A stretch of DNA of 64,000 bases from Prosthecobacter sp. (GTDB lineage: Bacteria; Verrucomicrobiota; Verrucomicrobiia; Verrucomicrobiales; Verrucomicrobiaceae): contig NZ_JAQSEA010000042.1 in assembly GCF_029946185.1 (NCBI RefSeq), positions 1 through 64,000 on the forward strand, in the 5' to 3' direction. Positions 7,526 to 16,575 of this stretch are shown piece by piece. Position 1 is the stretch's first letter. Each line of letters starts with the position of its first letter. Under the pieces are notes generated by a model that was not told the DNA's origin, made no database searches, and saw only the letters and a program-made list of their open reading frames with translations. A program made the position numbers and the translations under genes.

Positions 7526-8299
7526 CTATCTCAGATTCACCGCGCCCCCATCAATCGGGTAAGAACTCCCCGTGACAAACCCGGCCTCATCACTGCAGAG
7601 GTAGAGGGCGAGGGCGGCGATTTCTTCGGGCTTGGCCATGCGGCCGATGGGCTGGGCTTCGCTGAGCTTCTGGAACATTTCGGCTTCCTGGCCGGGATAG
7701 GTCTTGGCGAGGTAGCCGTCCACAAACGGAGTGTGAACGCGGGCGGGGGCGATGCAGTTGCAGCGGATGCCTTGCTTGATGAAGTCCTTGGCGATGGAGT
7801 AGGTCATCATGAGGACGGCACCTTTGGTCATGGAGTAGGCGAAGCGGTCGGCGAGGCCCATCTGGGCGGCGATGGAGCACATGTTCAGGATCACGCCGTT
7901 ATTCTTGGTGGTCATGTGGGCGAGCGCGGCCTGGGCGCAGGCGTGCACACCTTTGATATTGACGCGGTGGAGGCGGTCCATGTCTTCCTCAGAGGTGGTC
8001 AAAGCGGTGCCGATGTGGGCGATGCCAGCGTTGTTCACCAGCACGTCGATCTTGCCGTGGGTCGTGGCGACGTCATCAAACAGTGCCTTCACCTCCGCAT
8101 AGCTGCCCACATCACAGGCCGAGCCGCGTGCGCTGCCACCGGCAGCCGTGATTTGATCCACCGTGACCTGCGCGGCTTCCTGCTTGAGGTCGAGCACTTC
8201 GACATGCGCCCCCTGCTTGGCGAAAAGAACGGCGATGGCCTGGCCGATGCCTGATCCGGCTCCGGTGATGATGACTGTTTTGTTGGCGAGTGAGAACAT
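7526..8299 (-). CDS. SDR-family NAD(P)-dependent oxidoreductase
   Basis: A classical short-chain dehydrogenase of 257 residues, the usual family length. It shows the cofactor-binding TGAGSGIG near residue 12, NNAG near 90 and the catalytic Tyr-Lys pair in YSMTKG near 155, with the Ser in NMCSIAA. The C-terminal FVTGSSYPIDGGAVNLR is typical. Sub-family features (GRMAKPEEIAALALYLCSDEAGF) resemble sugar-acid dehydrogenases such as 2-keto-3-deoxy-L-fuconate dehydrogenase, but the substrate cannot be fixed from sequence. It is cytoplasmic and has no pathway neighbours here. Confidence 0.9.
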   Translation of the reverse strand: MFSLANKTVIITGAGSGIGQAIAVLFAKQGAHVEVLDLKQEAAQVTVDQITAAGGSARGSACDVGSYAEVKALFDDVATTHGKIDVLVNNAGIAHIGTALTTSEEDMDRLHRVNIKGVHACAQAALAHMTTKNNGVILNMCSIAAQMGLADRFAYSMTKGAVLMMTYSIAKDFIKQGIRCNCIAPARVHTPFVDGYLAKTYPGQEAEMFQKLSEAQPIGRMAKPEEIAALALYLCSDEAGFVTGSSYPIDGGAVNLR

Positions 8300-8703
8300 G
8301 AGCGGAAGTAAACTGTGATTGGCAGCCCCTTTTTACCCCATTCCCCACTTTCGCCAAACAATTCTCAGCGGAAAGCAAAACGTAACCGGGGCATTCCTGC
8401 CCGTCTCATAGCATGCTCAATTTAAAACAAATCTGTTCGCTGAGAGGGCATGCGCCTTTCTGGAACGTAGGTCGGCCGTGTTTGGCGTCGAGGGCTGCCC
8501 ATGCTCCATCGCCACTTCCGCCAAACCGCCCGACTGCGAGGACGTTCCTACGCCACAGTGCTTGCAGTACGCTCATGGACGGACGGGCTGTCGCCACGTC
8601 CATCCTACCTCCCAGCATGAAGCGCCCTGCCTGATCCTCTGCTTGGAAAACAGGCCTGTTCCTTCAAACTCATTTTCAACTGTCCAAGGTATTAATCCGC
8701 TCC
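8300..8703. other. Intergenic region with degenerate repeats
   Basis: About 400 bases without a convincing gene. From about 8465 to 8620 the sequence contains several CGTAGG/CCTACG and GGCCGTG/CCACGTC words in both orientations, as seen in degenerate dispersed repeats. ORFs on both strands have the compositional look of chance reading. The 3' end of hflX lies at 8704. No strong terminator was found. Confidence 0.4.
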
Positions 8704-10032
8704 CTACTTCTTCCCCTTCTTCTTCCCAGCCTCGGGATCCACTGGCAAAAATTCCGCGAACCGGCTCTCAAACCGCTTGGAAATCACACACTGAATCTCA
8801 GCGCGCCCGGTATCGTAGTCCTCACTGAGCATCTTGCCCTCCTGATGGATGAGAGCGACGAGATCCATGCGATCCAGCGGCAGGCTCATCGTCAGCCGCA
8901 CCACGCGGTCGATCAAGAAGTCATGCAGACGGTGCAGCAGATCGTCCATCCCCTGCCCCGTTTTGACCGAAATGACCACCGCCTCCGGAAACTCACGGCG
9001 CAGTTCCATCAGGCGCGGATCATCAACAAGATCCACCTTGTTCAGCACCAGCAGCACCTTCTTGTCCCCCGCACCGAGTTCAGAGAGCACCTTCGACGTC
9101 GTCTGGTAAAACTCCACCGCCTGCAGCGAACTGGCATCGATCACATGAATCAAAAAGTCCGCCTGAATGGCTTCTTCCAAGGTCGCGCGGAATGACTGCA
9201 CCAGATCATGCGGCAGATTGCGAATGAACCCCACCGTATCCGTCACCAGCAGCGGCTGACCGTCCGGCAGCTCCATGCGCCGCGTCGTCGTGTCCAGCGT
9301 CGCAAACAGCTTGTCCTCCACATAAGCGTCCGCCGCCGTCAGCTTGTTCAGCAAGGATGACTTCCCGGCATTCGTGTAGCCCACGATGGCCGCATGCGGC
9401 ACCGGCGTACGCAGACGGTCCTTGCGCATCGTCTCGCGCTGTTTCTTCACTTCTTCCAAGTCGGCGCGCAGTTTGTCCAGCCGCTTGCTGGCGAGGCGGC
9501 GGTCCACTTCGAGCTGGGTTTCACCTTCACCACGTGCCGCACCTGCTCCGCCCACGCCACCACCCGCACCACCGCCTTGGCGGTCAAGATGCGCCCACAT
9601 GCGGGTGAGTCGTGGAATGGAATACTCCATTTTCGCCAGCTCCACCTGCAGCCGCGCCTCACGCGTCTTGGCCCGCATGTTGAAAATATCCAAAATCACC
9701 TCATGCCGGTCGATCACGCAAATGTCTCCCTCGCTTTCCCAAGCGCGCTGCTGCCCCGGGCTCAGTTCGTTGTCCCACACGATGACATCCGCCCCGACCT
9801 CCTTGGCCTGCTTCATGAGCTCCGCCGACTTCCCGCTGCCGATCAGGTAGCGCGCCGTGTGCTCGCGCGCAAAAACCAGCTCCTTGCCGATGATGTTGAT
9901 CCCCAGCGTCCCCACCAGCTCCGCCAGTTCCTCCAGCAAATCAGTCGCCTCCTGCTTCTGCCGCCGGTCAAAGTAGGCACCGACCAGAAACGCGCTCTCA
10001 ACTGCATTGGGTTTTTCTCGAATGTCAAACAT
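8704..10032 (-). CDS. hflX: Ribosome-associated GTPase HflX
   Basis: GTPase of about 442 residues that binds the large ribosomal subunit and in other bacteria splits stalled or heat-damaged ribosomes. The HflX N-terminal domain (ESAFLVGAYF, DVIVWDNELSPGQQRAWE, VIDRHEVILDIF) is followed by a coiled linker with the glycine-rich GGGAGGG and GEGETQLEVDRR motifs. The GTPase domain has G1 GYTNAGKSS, G3 DTVGFIRNLPH and G4 NKVDL. A Lys-rich tail ends the protein. I start at the Met at 10032 (MFDIREKPNAVE); the 44 upstream residues are Arg-rich and not conserved in type. Confidence 0.95.
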   Translation of the reverse strand: MFDIREKPNAVESAFLVGAYFDRRQKQEATDLLEELAELVGTLGINIIGKELVFAREHTARYLIGSGKSAELMKQAKEVGADVIVWDNELSPGQQRAWESEGDICVIDRHEVILDIFNMRAKTREARLQVELAKMEYSIPRLTRMWAHLDRQGGGAGGGVGGAGAARGEGETQLEVDRRLASKRLDKLRADLEEVKKQRETMRKDRLRTPVPHAAIVGYTNAGKSSLLNKLTAADAYVEDKLFATLDTTTRRMELPDGQPLLVTDTVGFIRNLPHDLVQSFRATLEEAIQADFLIHVIDASSLQAVEFYQTTSKVLSELGAGDKKVLLVLNKVDLVDDPRLMELRREFPEAVVISVKTGQGMDDLLHRLHDFLIDRVVRLTMSLPLDRMDLVALIHQEGKMLSEDYDTGRAEIQCVISKRFESRFAEFLPVDPEAGKKKGKK

Positions 10033-10099
10033 AGTCAGGAAAGTATGGAGCGCGGCGGCGCATTGCCAAGCTGCGTATTCCATGCCATGAACAGGATAC

Positions 10100-10609
10100 A
10101 TGACACGCCGCCTCCTCCTGCTCAGCCTCTGCCTCAGTCTCGCCGCCTGCGATTCCTCAGACACCGCCCCCCTGCCGCTGAACCTCTATGAGTGCGATGC
10201 CGGCGAAGCCGCCCTCCGCCACCTCATCACCACCCTGCCCGATCTCAACCCCGGCATCCCCAAAAGCTACTCCATCGTGCTCGGCGAAATCAACCGCGAC
10301 GGCATGACCCCCGCAACCGACGCCTTCACCAGCCGCTTTGCCGATTTAAAACTCAAGTTCATCAACGCTCAGCATCTGAAGGACATCGCTCCCGACCACA
10401 CCATTGCGGATGCCGACACACGCCTCGCCGCGTTTGTCCTCCAGCTCCGCAAACTCCAGCCCACCAGCGCCACCACCTGGGACGTGGAAGCCGGCTGGAG
10501 CTACAAAAAGGAATTCGCGCGCATGAAAATGCAGCTCGAAGTCAAAGACGGCAAAACCACCGTGGTAAACGCCGAAAAGCTCGAAAGCTCCTCATCCGCA
10601 ATCAACTGA
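10100..10609 (+). CDS. Small lipoprotein, unknown function
   Basis: A 169-residue protein with a lipoprotein signal (MTRRLLLLSLCLSLAAC, Cys17 in an LAAC lipobox), so it should be lipid-anchored in the envelope. The mature part is soluble, with ECDAGEAALRHLITTLPDLNPG and DAFTSRFADLKLKFI. It gives no recognisable domain. It is divergent from hflX and its 3' end overlaps the next, convergent gene by 8 bases. Confidence 0.7.
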   Translation: MTRRLLLLSLCLSLAACDSSDTAPLPLNLYECDAGEAALRHLITTLPDLNPGIPKSYSIVLGEINRDGMTPATDAFTSRFADLKLKFINAQHLKDIAPDHTIADADTRLAAFVLQLRKLQPTSATTWDVEAGWSYKKEFARMKMQLEVKDGKTTVVNAEKLESSSSAIN

Positions 10610-11150
10610 GTCCGCCGTGGTCATCCACACTGTCCACGTCCATCTGACGCACCCGCTTGCGATCACGCTCATTTTGCACCGCGTTGCGCAGTTTTTCACG
10701 CACTGACTCAACCCCAGGAATGGCGCGCATGGCCACAGTGGGTGTCGTGGCGTCGGAGGTGACCAATGTTATATTGCCAAGCCCAACCATACGCAGCAGA
10801 AATGGCTGCTCCATCGAGTAGTCACGCACCCGGAAAAGCTCCATTTCATCGACCTTTTTGTTGAGAATCCCCGCACGAATTCGCAAGCGCTGGCTGGTCA
10901 GTTCATACGTCGTGCATTTCGTGACCCACCAGCGCATGAGCCACATCACCAGCGGGATGATGAGCGCCAGATAGCCAAGCATTCCGATGCCCGCAGTGGC
11001 CAGCCCAAACACGGTGGCAGCGAAGGCGATGCCGCCAGCGAGCAGGAGGCAGAAGAAGTAGTACCAGAAGTGCACCCACTGGGAGGTGTGACCGGACCAG
11101 AGGGTGGTTTCCGCTACGGCGGAGGGCATGGGGGAGTCTTCGGTGGTCAT
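10602..11150 (-). CDS. PH domain-containing membrane protein (YdbT-like)
   Basis: A 182-residue inner-membrane protein. Two hydrophobic segments (about residues 27-50 and 55-72) precede a bacterial PH (bPH_2) domain with the typical strand pattern: TTYELTSQRLRIRAGILNKKVDEMELFRVRDYSMEQPFLLRMVGLGNITLVTSD (abridged here as the TSQRLRIRAG and ELFRVRDYS motifs). Such proteins are widespread and poorly understood. The charged C-terminus (NERDRKRVRQMDVDSVDD) is cytoplasmic. It overlaps the convergent lipoprotein gene by 8 bases. Confidence 0.8.
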   Translation of the reverse strand: MTTEDSPMPSAVAETTLWSGHTSQWVHFWYYFFCLLLAGGIAFAATVFGLATAGIGMLGYLALIIPLVMWLMRWWVTKCTTYELTSQRLRIRAGILNKKVDEMELFRVRDYSMEQPFLLRMVGLGNITLVTSDATTPTVAMRAIPGVESVREKLRNAVQNERDRKRVRQMDVDSVDDHGGLS

Positions 11151-11191
11151 GAGGGTGCGAGGGTGTGTGAGTTTTGGCTGCGGTTGGAAAT

Positions 11192-12157
11192 TCAGAGCAT
11201 CGCCTTGATCTCATCGAGCGCCTGCTTGGTACGCTTGATGCCTTCGATTTCAGTGTGCTTGTCGCCTTCGTATTCGATGCCGATGTAGCCATTGTAGCCA
11301 GCCTTGACGACGATGTTGATCAGACGCTCAAAGTCGAGAGTGATCTCGCGCCCTTCGCGGCGGTCTTCGGTGTAGAACTTGCCAGCGCCGGTGTCCCAGT
11401 CATAGGCCTTGGCGCTCATGCCTTTCTTCACCCATGGCATGAATTCACGCAGGCCCTTGTAGGGATTGTAGAGCTCGCCTTTGATGCGGTCGGTGTAGAA
11501 GTTGCCGAAATCGGGCAAAATTCCGACGCGGGCGTGGTCTGCGGCTTTCATCACCCCGGTGAGCCAGAGGCCATTGCTGGAAAGTCCGCCATGGTTTTCC
11601 ACCACCACGAAGAGTCCGCGCTTGTCGCCTTCCACGCAGAGGCGATGCAGGCCATCCGCCGCGAGTTTCATCTGCTCTTCCGGGCTCAATTTGTGATCGC
11701 TGGCAGCGTTCACGCGGATGCTGTGGCAGCCGAGGGTCTTCGCGGCGTCGAGCCACTTGAGATGGTTTTCGACGGTCTTTGCGCGCTTCGCTTCATCGGG
11801 GTCGCCGAGATTGCCTTCACGGTCGCACATGATGAGAAGGCCCTCCACGCCTTCGCCTTCCTGGCGCTTCTTCATTTCGCCGAGGTAGGCGGCGTCTGTG
11901 GCCTTGTCGAAAAACATCTGGTTCACATACTCGACGCCCCCGATGTCCAGACTGCGGGCGATCTTGCAGAAGTCGAGATGCTCGTGGCGCTCCGCTCCGC
12001 CTTTTCCGAAGATGCCTTTGTTCAGCGACCACTCAGCCAGCGAGATTTTGAAGGGTTCCTTCTTGTCGGCGGCCATGGCCGAGCGGGAACCCGCAGCGGC
12101 AACAGCGGCGGTGACGAGTTGCAAAAAATGGCGGCGGGAGGAGGTGCTGGAAGTCAT
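11192..12157 (-). CDS. Tat-exported xylose-isomerase-like TIM barrel protein
   Basis: Sugar phosphate isomerase/epimerase family protein of 321 residues. A twin-arginine signal (SSRRHFLQLVTAAVAAAG) predicts export in folded form. The mature part is an AP-endonuclease-2 type TIM barrel: KISLAEWSLNK, GGVEYVNQMF, HSIRVNAASD, FVVVENHGGLSSNG with a likely metal-ligand Glu, VGILPDFGNFY and GYIGIEYEGD. Such proteins probably act on sugars or sugar acids in the periplasm of Verrucomicrobia and Planctomycetes; the substrate is unknown. It sits 35 bases downstream of the PH-protein gene's start, on the same strand. Confidence 0.85.
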   Translation of the reverse strand: MTSSTSSRRHFLQLVTAAVAAAGSRSAMAADKKEPFKISLAEWSLNKGIFGKGGAERHEHLDFCKIARSLDIGGVEYVNQMFFDKATDAAYLGEMKKRQEGEGVEGLLIMCDREGNLGDPDEAKRAKTVENHLKWLDAAKTLGCHSIRVNAASDHKLSPEEQMKLAADGLHRLCVEGDKRGLFVVVENHGGLSSNGLWLTGVMKAADHARVGILPDFGNFYTDRIKGELYNPYKGLREFMPWVKKGMSAKAYDWDTGAGKFYTEDRREGREITLDFERLINIVVKAGYNGYIGIEYEGDKHTEIEGIKRTKQALDEIKAML

Positions 12158-12235
12158 GAGCGGATACTCCGCACTATGACGTGCAGTGCCGCTAAAGCTC
12201 CAGAAGAATTTTCGCCCCGGCTTTGTAACAAAAGC

Positions 12236-13528
12236 CTAGGCCGCCTTGCGTTCGACACGCTTGCGCAGCATGGCCGCGCGCTCGCCTTTGACGACACCTT
12301 CGTTGATGGTGACGCCGCGGACGTCCATCCGGCTGGGAACATCGTACATGACGTCCAGCATGATGCGCTCGAAGATGCTGCGCAGTCCGCGTGCACCTGT
12401 GCCGCGCGTCACCGCTTCCTTCGACATGGCCAGCATGGCGTCCCGCGTGATGGAAAGCTCCACGCCGTCCATGTTCATCAGTTTCGCATACTGTTTGATC
12501 AAAGCGTTTTTAGGCTCGGTAAGCACCCGGACGAGTTCTTGCTCGGTCAGTGGCTCCAGCGAACAAACCACAGGGAGACGACCGATGAACTCTGGGATCA
12601 GCCCAAAGGACAGCAGATCCTCAGGCTCGACCTCCGCCCTGGATTTGCCAGTCTCCGGCTTCGCGGTCTGTGATTTTCCAAAACCCATGGTCTTGCCGCC
12701 ACGACGCCGCTCCATCAGTTTGTCGAGGCCCACAAAAGCCCCGCCGCAGATGAACAGAATGTTTTCCGTGTTCACCTGAATGTATTCCTGCTGCGGATGC
12801 TTGCGTCCGCCCTGAGGCGGCACATTGCACACGGTGCCTTCGATGATTTTCAGCAGCGCCTGCTGCACGCCTTCGCCTGAGACATCCCGCGTGATGCTCA
12901 CGTTTTCGGTTTTGCGGCCGATCTTGTCGATCTCGTCAATGTAAACGATGCCCATCTCGGCGCGCGCGACATCGTAGTCCGCCGCCTGCAGCAGTCGCAG
13001 GACGATGTTTTCCACATCTTCGCCGACGTAGCCGGCTTCCGTCAGCGTCGTGGCATCCGCGATGCTGAACGGCACGTTGAGAATGCGAGCGAGCGTCTTG
13101 GCGAGCAGCGTCTTGCCACAACCGGTGGGGCCCATGAGCAGCACATTGCTCTTTTCGATCTCGACATCATTAGGGTCGGGCAGAGCGGTCGTCACCTTGC
13201 GGGGAGCACCGCTGCCAGCGCGCGTGGCCTGCTGCTGCGTGTGAAGGATGCGCTTGTAATGATTGTGCACCGCGACACTGAGCACCTTCTTGGCCTGCGA
13301 CTGGCCGATCACATGCTGATCCAGCAGTGCGGCAATGTCAGCCGGGCGTGGCACCAACAGAGCCGGACCACCCTCCGAATCTACCGAGGTTTCTTTGTCG
13401 AGGATGTTTTTACAGACGTGAATGCAGTTGTCGCAAATGTACACTCCCGGACCGGCAATGAGTTTTTTGACCTCTGCATGGCTTTTGCCGCAGAAGGAGC
13501 AGAGAGTAACGTTGGAGCTGCGTGCCAT
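12236..13528 (-). CDS. clpX: ATP-dependent Clp protease ATP-binding subunit ClpX
   Basis: AAA+ unfoldase of about 430 residues that feeds proteins to ClpP. An N-terminal C4 zinc finger (CSFCGKS ... CDNCIHVC) is followed by Walker A GPTGCGKT, Walker B VYIDEIDK, the sensor region and a pore loop (GYVGED). The C-terminal domain includes [20 protein letters not shown] start at the Met at 13528 ([14 protein letters not shown]), since the preceding 16 residues are extra. clpP and tig, its usual neighbours, are not adjacent. An imperfect hairpin follows the stop codon but has no T run. Confidence 0.97.
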   Translation of the reverse strand: MARSSNVTLCSFCGKSHAEVKKLIAGPGVYICDNCIHVCKNILDKETSVDSEGGPALLVPRPADIAALLDQHVIGQSQAKKVLSVAVHNHYKRILHTQQQATRAGSGAPRKVTTALPDPNDVEIEKSNVLLMGPTGCGKTLLAKTLARILNVPFSIADATTLTEAGYVGEDVENIVLRLLQAADYDVARAEMGIVYIDEIDKIGRKTENVSITRDVSGEGVQQALLKIIEGTVCNVPPQGGRKHPQQEYIQVNTENILFICGGAFVGLDKLMERRRGGKTMGFGKSQTAKPETGKSRAEVEPEDLLSFGLIPEFIGRLPVVCSLEPLTEQELVRVLTEPKNALIKQYAKLMNMDGVELSITRDAMLAMSKEAVTRGTGARGLRSIFERIMLDVMYDVPSRMDVRGVTINEGVVKGERAAMLRKRVERKAA

Positions 13529-13572
13529 GAATTTTTGGGGATGCTTAATGTCGCACGTAAGCAGGAGGCACG

Positions 13573-14223
13573 TCAAGGTGCCGCTTCTTCAATCGTACGT
13601 AAGACAACCTGTCCTGCGTCATTCCGCGCGTAACCTGCATTGAGTACTACGTTTGAAGGCCGGCGTGAGATCAAAATGCTGTCCCGCGCAGCCAGACCCA
13701 GGGGTAAATCCGCACTTACCAGTCCCTTTGAGTCGTGAACTTCCCACTCCATCCCCCTCATTTGCGGCATTCGCTCCCAAGATACCGTGCCCAGCCCCTG
13801 AATCACTGCTCCGGGTGGAACCTGAGCCGAGTCCAGCAGCCATGCCTGAGGGACCAGAGTTCGCAAAGCCACAAAGTGCTGCTGGCGCAATTCCTGGCTC
13901 CAAAAGGGGCGCAAGGCAGGCAAATGCAGCAGGGCCTGCTCCAGCGGTGATTTGGCAAGCGTTACACTGCCCCCCGCGAGTCTCAGTTCCACTGGGTCCA
14001 ATGCATAATCGAATGAAAGCCAGAGCTCTGAGTCAGCCTCATTGGCAGGAGCCAGCGACAGCCAGTGTGCCAAAAAATTGCCCAGAGGCTCCGATATACG
14101 GCCTTTGGTGACGCGCGACTGCAAGACTTCACGCGCCGCAACCCAGCGCATGATACGATAACCGGCAGACTCGACAGCTTCGCGCTGTGAGCGGGGTAGT
14201 TGTTCCATCAAGTCCGGTTTCAT
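13573..14223 (-). CDS. Hypothetical protein (216 aa)
   Basis: A soluble protein of about 216 residues, start set at the Met at 14223 ([18 protein letters not shown]) because the upstream frame crosses the divergent gene and is low-complexity. Motifs include [34 protein letters not shown] and a C-terminal strand-rich part ([29 protein letters not shown]). I do not recognise it. It is divergent from a prepilin-like gene and lies 45 bases upstream of clpX on the same strand, so it may share clpX transcription. Confidence 0.6.
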   Translation of the reverse strand: MKPDLMEQLPRSQREAVESAGYRIMRWVAAREVLQSRVTKGRISEPLGNFLAHWLSLAPANEADSELWLSFDYALDPVELRLAGGSVTLAKSPLEQALLHLPALRPFWSQELRQQHFVALRTLVPQAWLLDSAQVPPGAVIQGLGTVSWERMPQMRGMEWEVHDSKGLVSADLPLGLAARDSILISRRPSNVVLNAGYARNDAGQVVLRTIEEAAP

Positions 14224-14284
14224 GTGTGCTGCTCTGTCTAAATGCAGACAGTCACCCGTCAAAACGAGAGATTGCGGGGAAAAG

Positions 14285-14737
14285 ATGATTATGATAATTA
14301 TAAATATCGTGTCCCTCATTTCCGCCGCCGCCCTCCTCCCAAAAACCCAGCCGAAAAAGGGGGTAGCTGCTGGCTTTTCATTGTTCGAGCTACTCGCCGC
14401 CATTTGCCTGGTCGGCATTTTCAGCAGTATCGCGTTCGGCTGGTATGGCGGAAACAACCGTAACGTGATTGAGCAGGTGATCAACCAGCGCAACGCTCAG
14501 GAAATCGTTTCTCTCGGGGTCTATGCCACGATGGGCGGAGCGGATTTTGTCGTGCCTGGCGACAAGCAGGCCACCGTCGTCAAGCTGACCGGCGGAGTCA
14601 CTGGCCAGCAAGGAATGTGGAAAGACAAACTTTTCAGTCTTGCCAACCTGAGAGCCGAAGATCTGCCCGGTGCGCTGACTTTTGTGAACTTCGAATCCGG
14701 CCTGCTGCTCTATGATCCTGCCGGTCAGCAGCTTTGA
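14285..14737 (+). CDS. Type IV prepilin-like protein
   Basis: A 150-residue protein with a class III (prepilin) signal: Gly followed by FSLFELLAAICLVGIFSSIAFG, with Glu at +5, so cleavage between Gly and Phe by a prepilin peptidase is expected. The mature part is small (NRNVIEQVINQRNAQEIVSLGVYATMGG) with a strand-rich C-terminus, like pseudopilins of type II secretion or type IV pili. The leader from the ATG at 14285 is about 29 residues and itself hydrophobic (MIMIIINIVSLIS), unusually long, so a later GTG start (14309) is possible. No pilus assembly gene is adjacent. Confidence 0.7.
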   Translation: MIMIIINIVSLISAAALLPKTQPKKGVAAGFSLFELLAAICLVGIFSSIAFGWYGGNNRNVIEQVINQRNAQEIVSLGVYATMGGADFVVPGDKQATVVKLTGGVTGQQGMWKDKLFSLANLRAEDLPGALTFVNFESGLLLYDPAGQQL

Positions 14738-14744
14738 GTCCGGC

Positions 14745-15518
14745 TTAATCAGCTCTCACTTCCAGATTTAATGTGGCAGGCAGCTTCGATGCTTCGACGG
14801 CATTGGCCGCCGCTGGTTCGTCAGGAAAGATCACCACGATCTCGCGGATGCCAGCCTCTTGCTCTTTTTGTTCCTTGAGAACCCAGTGCTGTACAAACTT
14901 GGCCACCGACAGCCGGCTGGCTTCGCGCACATGCTTGATTTTTCCTGGCACCCCCGCACGGTTCTCCAAAATGGAAGTCAGCCCTTTTTCCAATGCGGCC
15001 ATGTTCTCCGCCGCATTGAATCGCAGCCAGCCCGCCTCGGATTTTTTCTCCACCGTTTCCGTGCGAATCGCCGGCGGCAGCGAAGGCCGGATGGCGGGAG
15101 CGATCACCACACAGCGTCCGTTTTCGACCGAGAGTTTCCATTCGTCGGACAGCTTCAAATGATAGCGATAGACCACCATCGCGCGGATTTCCGCCACGGT
15201 GGTGCCGAGGTAAACGGCATCGTTGAACCACGTCTTGGTGTCATACTTGGTCACCGTCTCCTCGGTCTCCATCGTGGCCAGTTCCAGGACATCTCCATGA
15301 GTCGAGGCAATGCGCTTCACATTTTCGCGGAAGCTCTCGGTGATGGTCTGCTTCTGGAAATGCTCTGCCAGCCACTTCAGGCCAAAACCCGCATCCACCA
15401 CCTTCCATGCCAGGAGGCCGCCAATGACAACCACCGCCAGAAAGGTCAGGGCCAGCAGGGTAAAGCATCCCGGCCCGCGGCGTGGCGCGGATGCTGGAGC
15501 AGGATCGGGTTCAGCCAT
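14745..15518 (-). CDS. Single-pass membrane protein, possibly DUF4230
   Basis: A 257-residue protein. A Pro/Ala-rich cytoplasmic start leads into one transmembrane helix (FTLLALTFLAVVVIGGLLAW, residues about 19-39), then a periplasmic domain. The domain has LELATMETEETVTKYDTK, AEIRAMVVYRYHLKLSD and CVVIAPAIRPSLPPAIRTETVEKKS, which resemble the DUF4230 pattern (an N-terminal LATxE strand, then a central strand and a proline-rich turn). That match is by eye and uncertain. It is convergent with the prepilin-like gene, with 7 bases between stops. Confidence 0.65.
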   Translation of the reverse strand: MAEPDPAPASAPRRGPGCFTLLALTFLAVVVIGGLLAWKVVDAGFGLKWLAEHFQKQTITESFRENVKRIASTHGDVLELATMETEETVTKYDTKTWFNDAVYLGTTVAEIRAMVVYRYHLKLSDEWKLSVENGRCVVIAPAIRPSLPPAIRTETVEKKSEAGWLRFNAAENMAALEKGLTSILENRAGVPGKIKHVREASRLSVAKFVQHWVLKEQKEQEAGIREIVVIFPDEPAAANAVEASKLPATLNLEVRAD

Positions 15519-15639
15519 GGAATGAAAAGAGAGTTCAACGACGCTTGAACATGCCGCCTAAGGCTGGCACTGCCAATTACGAATCTGGTAAAAACCTCGC
15601 CTTGACGATCTCCCTCAGCCCCTGCGAGACTGGAGACGC

Positions 15640-16572
15640 ATGAAGTCTTCATTCATCCCACGCGCCGTACTGCTGGCCTGTCTGGCAGTTTTTTCCACCT
15701 CTCAGGCTCAGCAGCCAGAGGCCGCAGCCCCTAAAGAGCCCACGGAGGAGGAAATGAAGCAGCTCGTCCAAAAGCGCATCGACGAAATCGAAAAACTCGG
15801 CTGGAGCCGGCAAGGCAAGGGCAACCTTGGTGGCAAAGCCGAGGTCGCCATTCCCCAGGGCTACCGCTTCACCCCCGCCGACGGTACGCGCAAACTGATG
15901 CAAATGTATGGCAACCCGCCGACCCAACGCGAAGTCGGCATGCTGGCGACCGAAGGCCTTGGCCCATGGATCATTTTTGAGTTCGATGAATCCGGCTATG
16001 TGAAAGACGACGATAAGGACAAGATCGACGCGGATGACATGCTGGCGAAGCTACGTGAGGGCCAGCAGGAGGGGAACAAATACCGCCGTGAGCATGGCAT
16101 GACCGAACTTGAAATCCTCGGCTGGGTCATACCACCCCGTTACAACGAGAAAACCAACAACCTGGAATGGGGCACACGATTGAAGTCACTCGGCAGTGAC
16201 GGCATCTCCATCAACTACAACACGCGACTTCTTGGCCGCACCGGAGTGATGGAAGTCACGCTGGTCTGTGAACCGGAGGAAATGGAAAAAATGATTGCCG
16301 AGCAGGAGAAAATTCTCGCTGGCTTCAACTATATCGAAGGCGAACGTTACGCCGAATTCCGCGAAGGAGACAAGGTCGCTAAATACGGTCTCACAGCCCT
16401 CATAGCCGGTGCCGGTTCGGTTGCTGCAGTCAAGATGGGTTTGTTTGGCAAGCTCGGCCTGCTGATCGCCAAAATGGGAAAAGGCATCATCTTGGTGGTT
16501 GTAGCAGGTCTTGCCGGTTTGAAAACACTCTTCGGCAAAATCTTCGGCTCGCGGCAGCCGCCAAGCGAATAG
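15640..16572 (+). CDS. DUF2167 family membrane protein
   Basis: A 310-residue envelope protein. It has a signal peptide (ending near SQAQQ), a helical segment rich in Glu, then the DUF2167 core: GKAEVAIPQGYRFTPADGTRKLMQMYGN, IIFEFDESGYVKDDDKDKIDADDML and GWVIPPRYNEKTNNLEWGTR. It ends with one or two hydrophobic C-terminal segments (AALIAGAGSVAAVKMG-like and GIILVVVAGLAG). Proteins of this family are membrane-bound and of unknown function. The next gene begins 4 bases downstream, so they form an operon. Confidence 0.85.
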   Translation: MKSSFIPRAVLLACLAVFSTSQAQQPEAAAPKEPTEEEMKQLVQKRIDEIEKLGWSRQGKGNLGGKAEVAIPQGYRFTPADGTRKLMQMYGNPPTQREVGMLATEGLGPWIIFEFDESGYVKDDDKDKIDADDMLAKLREGQQEGNKYRREHGMTELEILGWVIPPRYNEKTNNLEWGTRLKSLGSDGISINYNTRLLGRTGVMEVTLVCEPEEMEKMIAEQEKILAGFNYIEGERYAEFREGDKVAKYGLTALIAGAGSVAAVKMGLFGKLGLLIAKMGKGIILVVVAGLAGLKTLFGKIFGSRQPPSE

Positions 16573-16575
16573 AGC

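Noticed and set aside
12215-12240. GGCTTT/AAAGCC hairpin after clpX
   Set aside because: The stem is only 6 bases and no T run follows, so I do not call it a terminator.
11174-12673. 499-residue plus-strand reading frame
   Set aside because: It spans the TIM-barrel gene and the 3' half of clpX in antisense, and has no start context or motifs.
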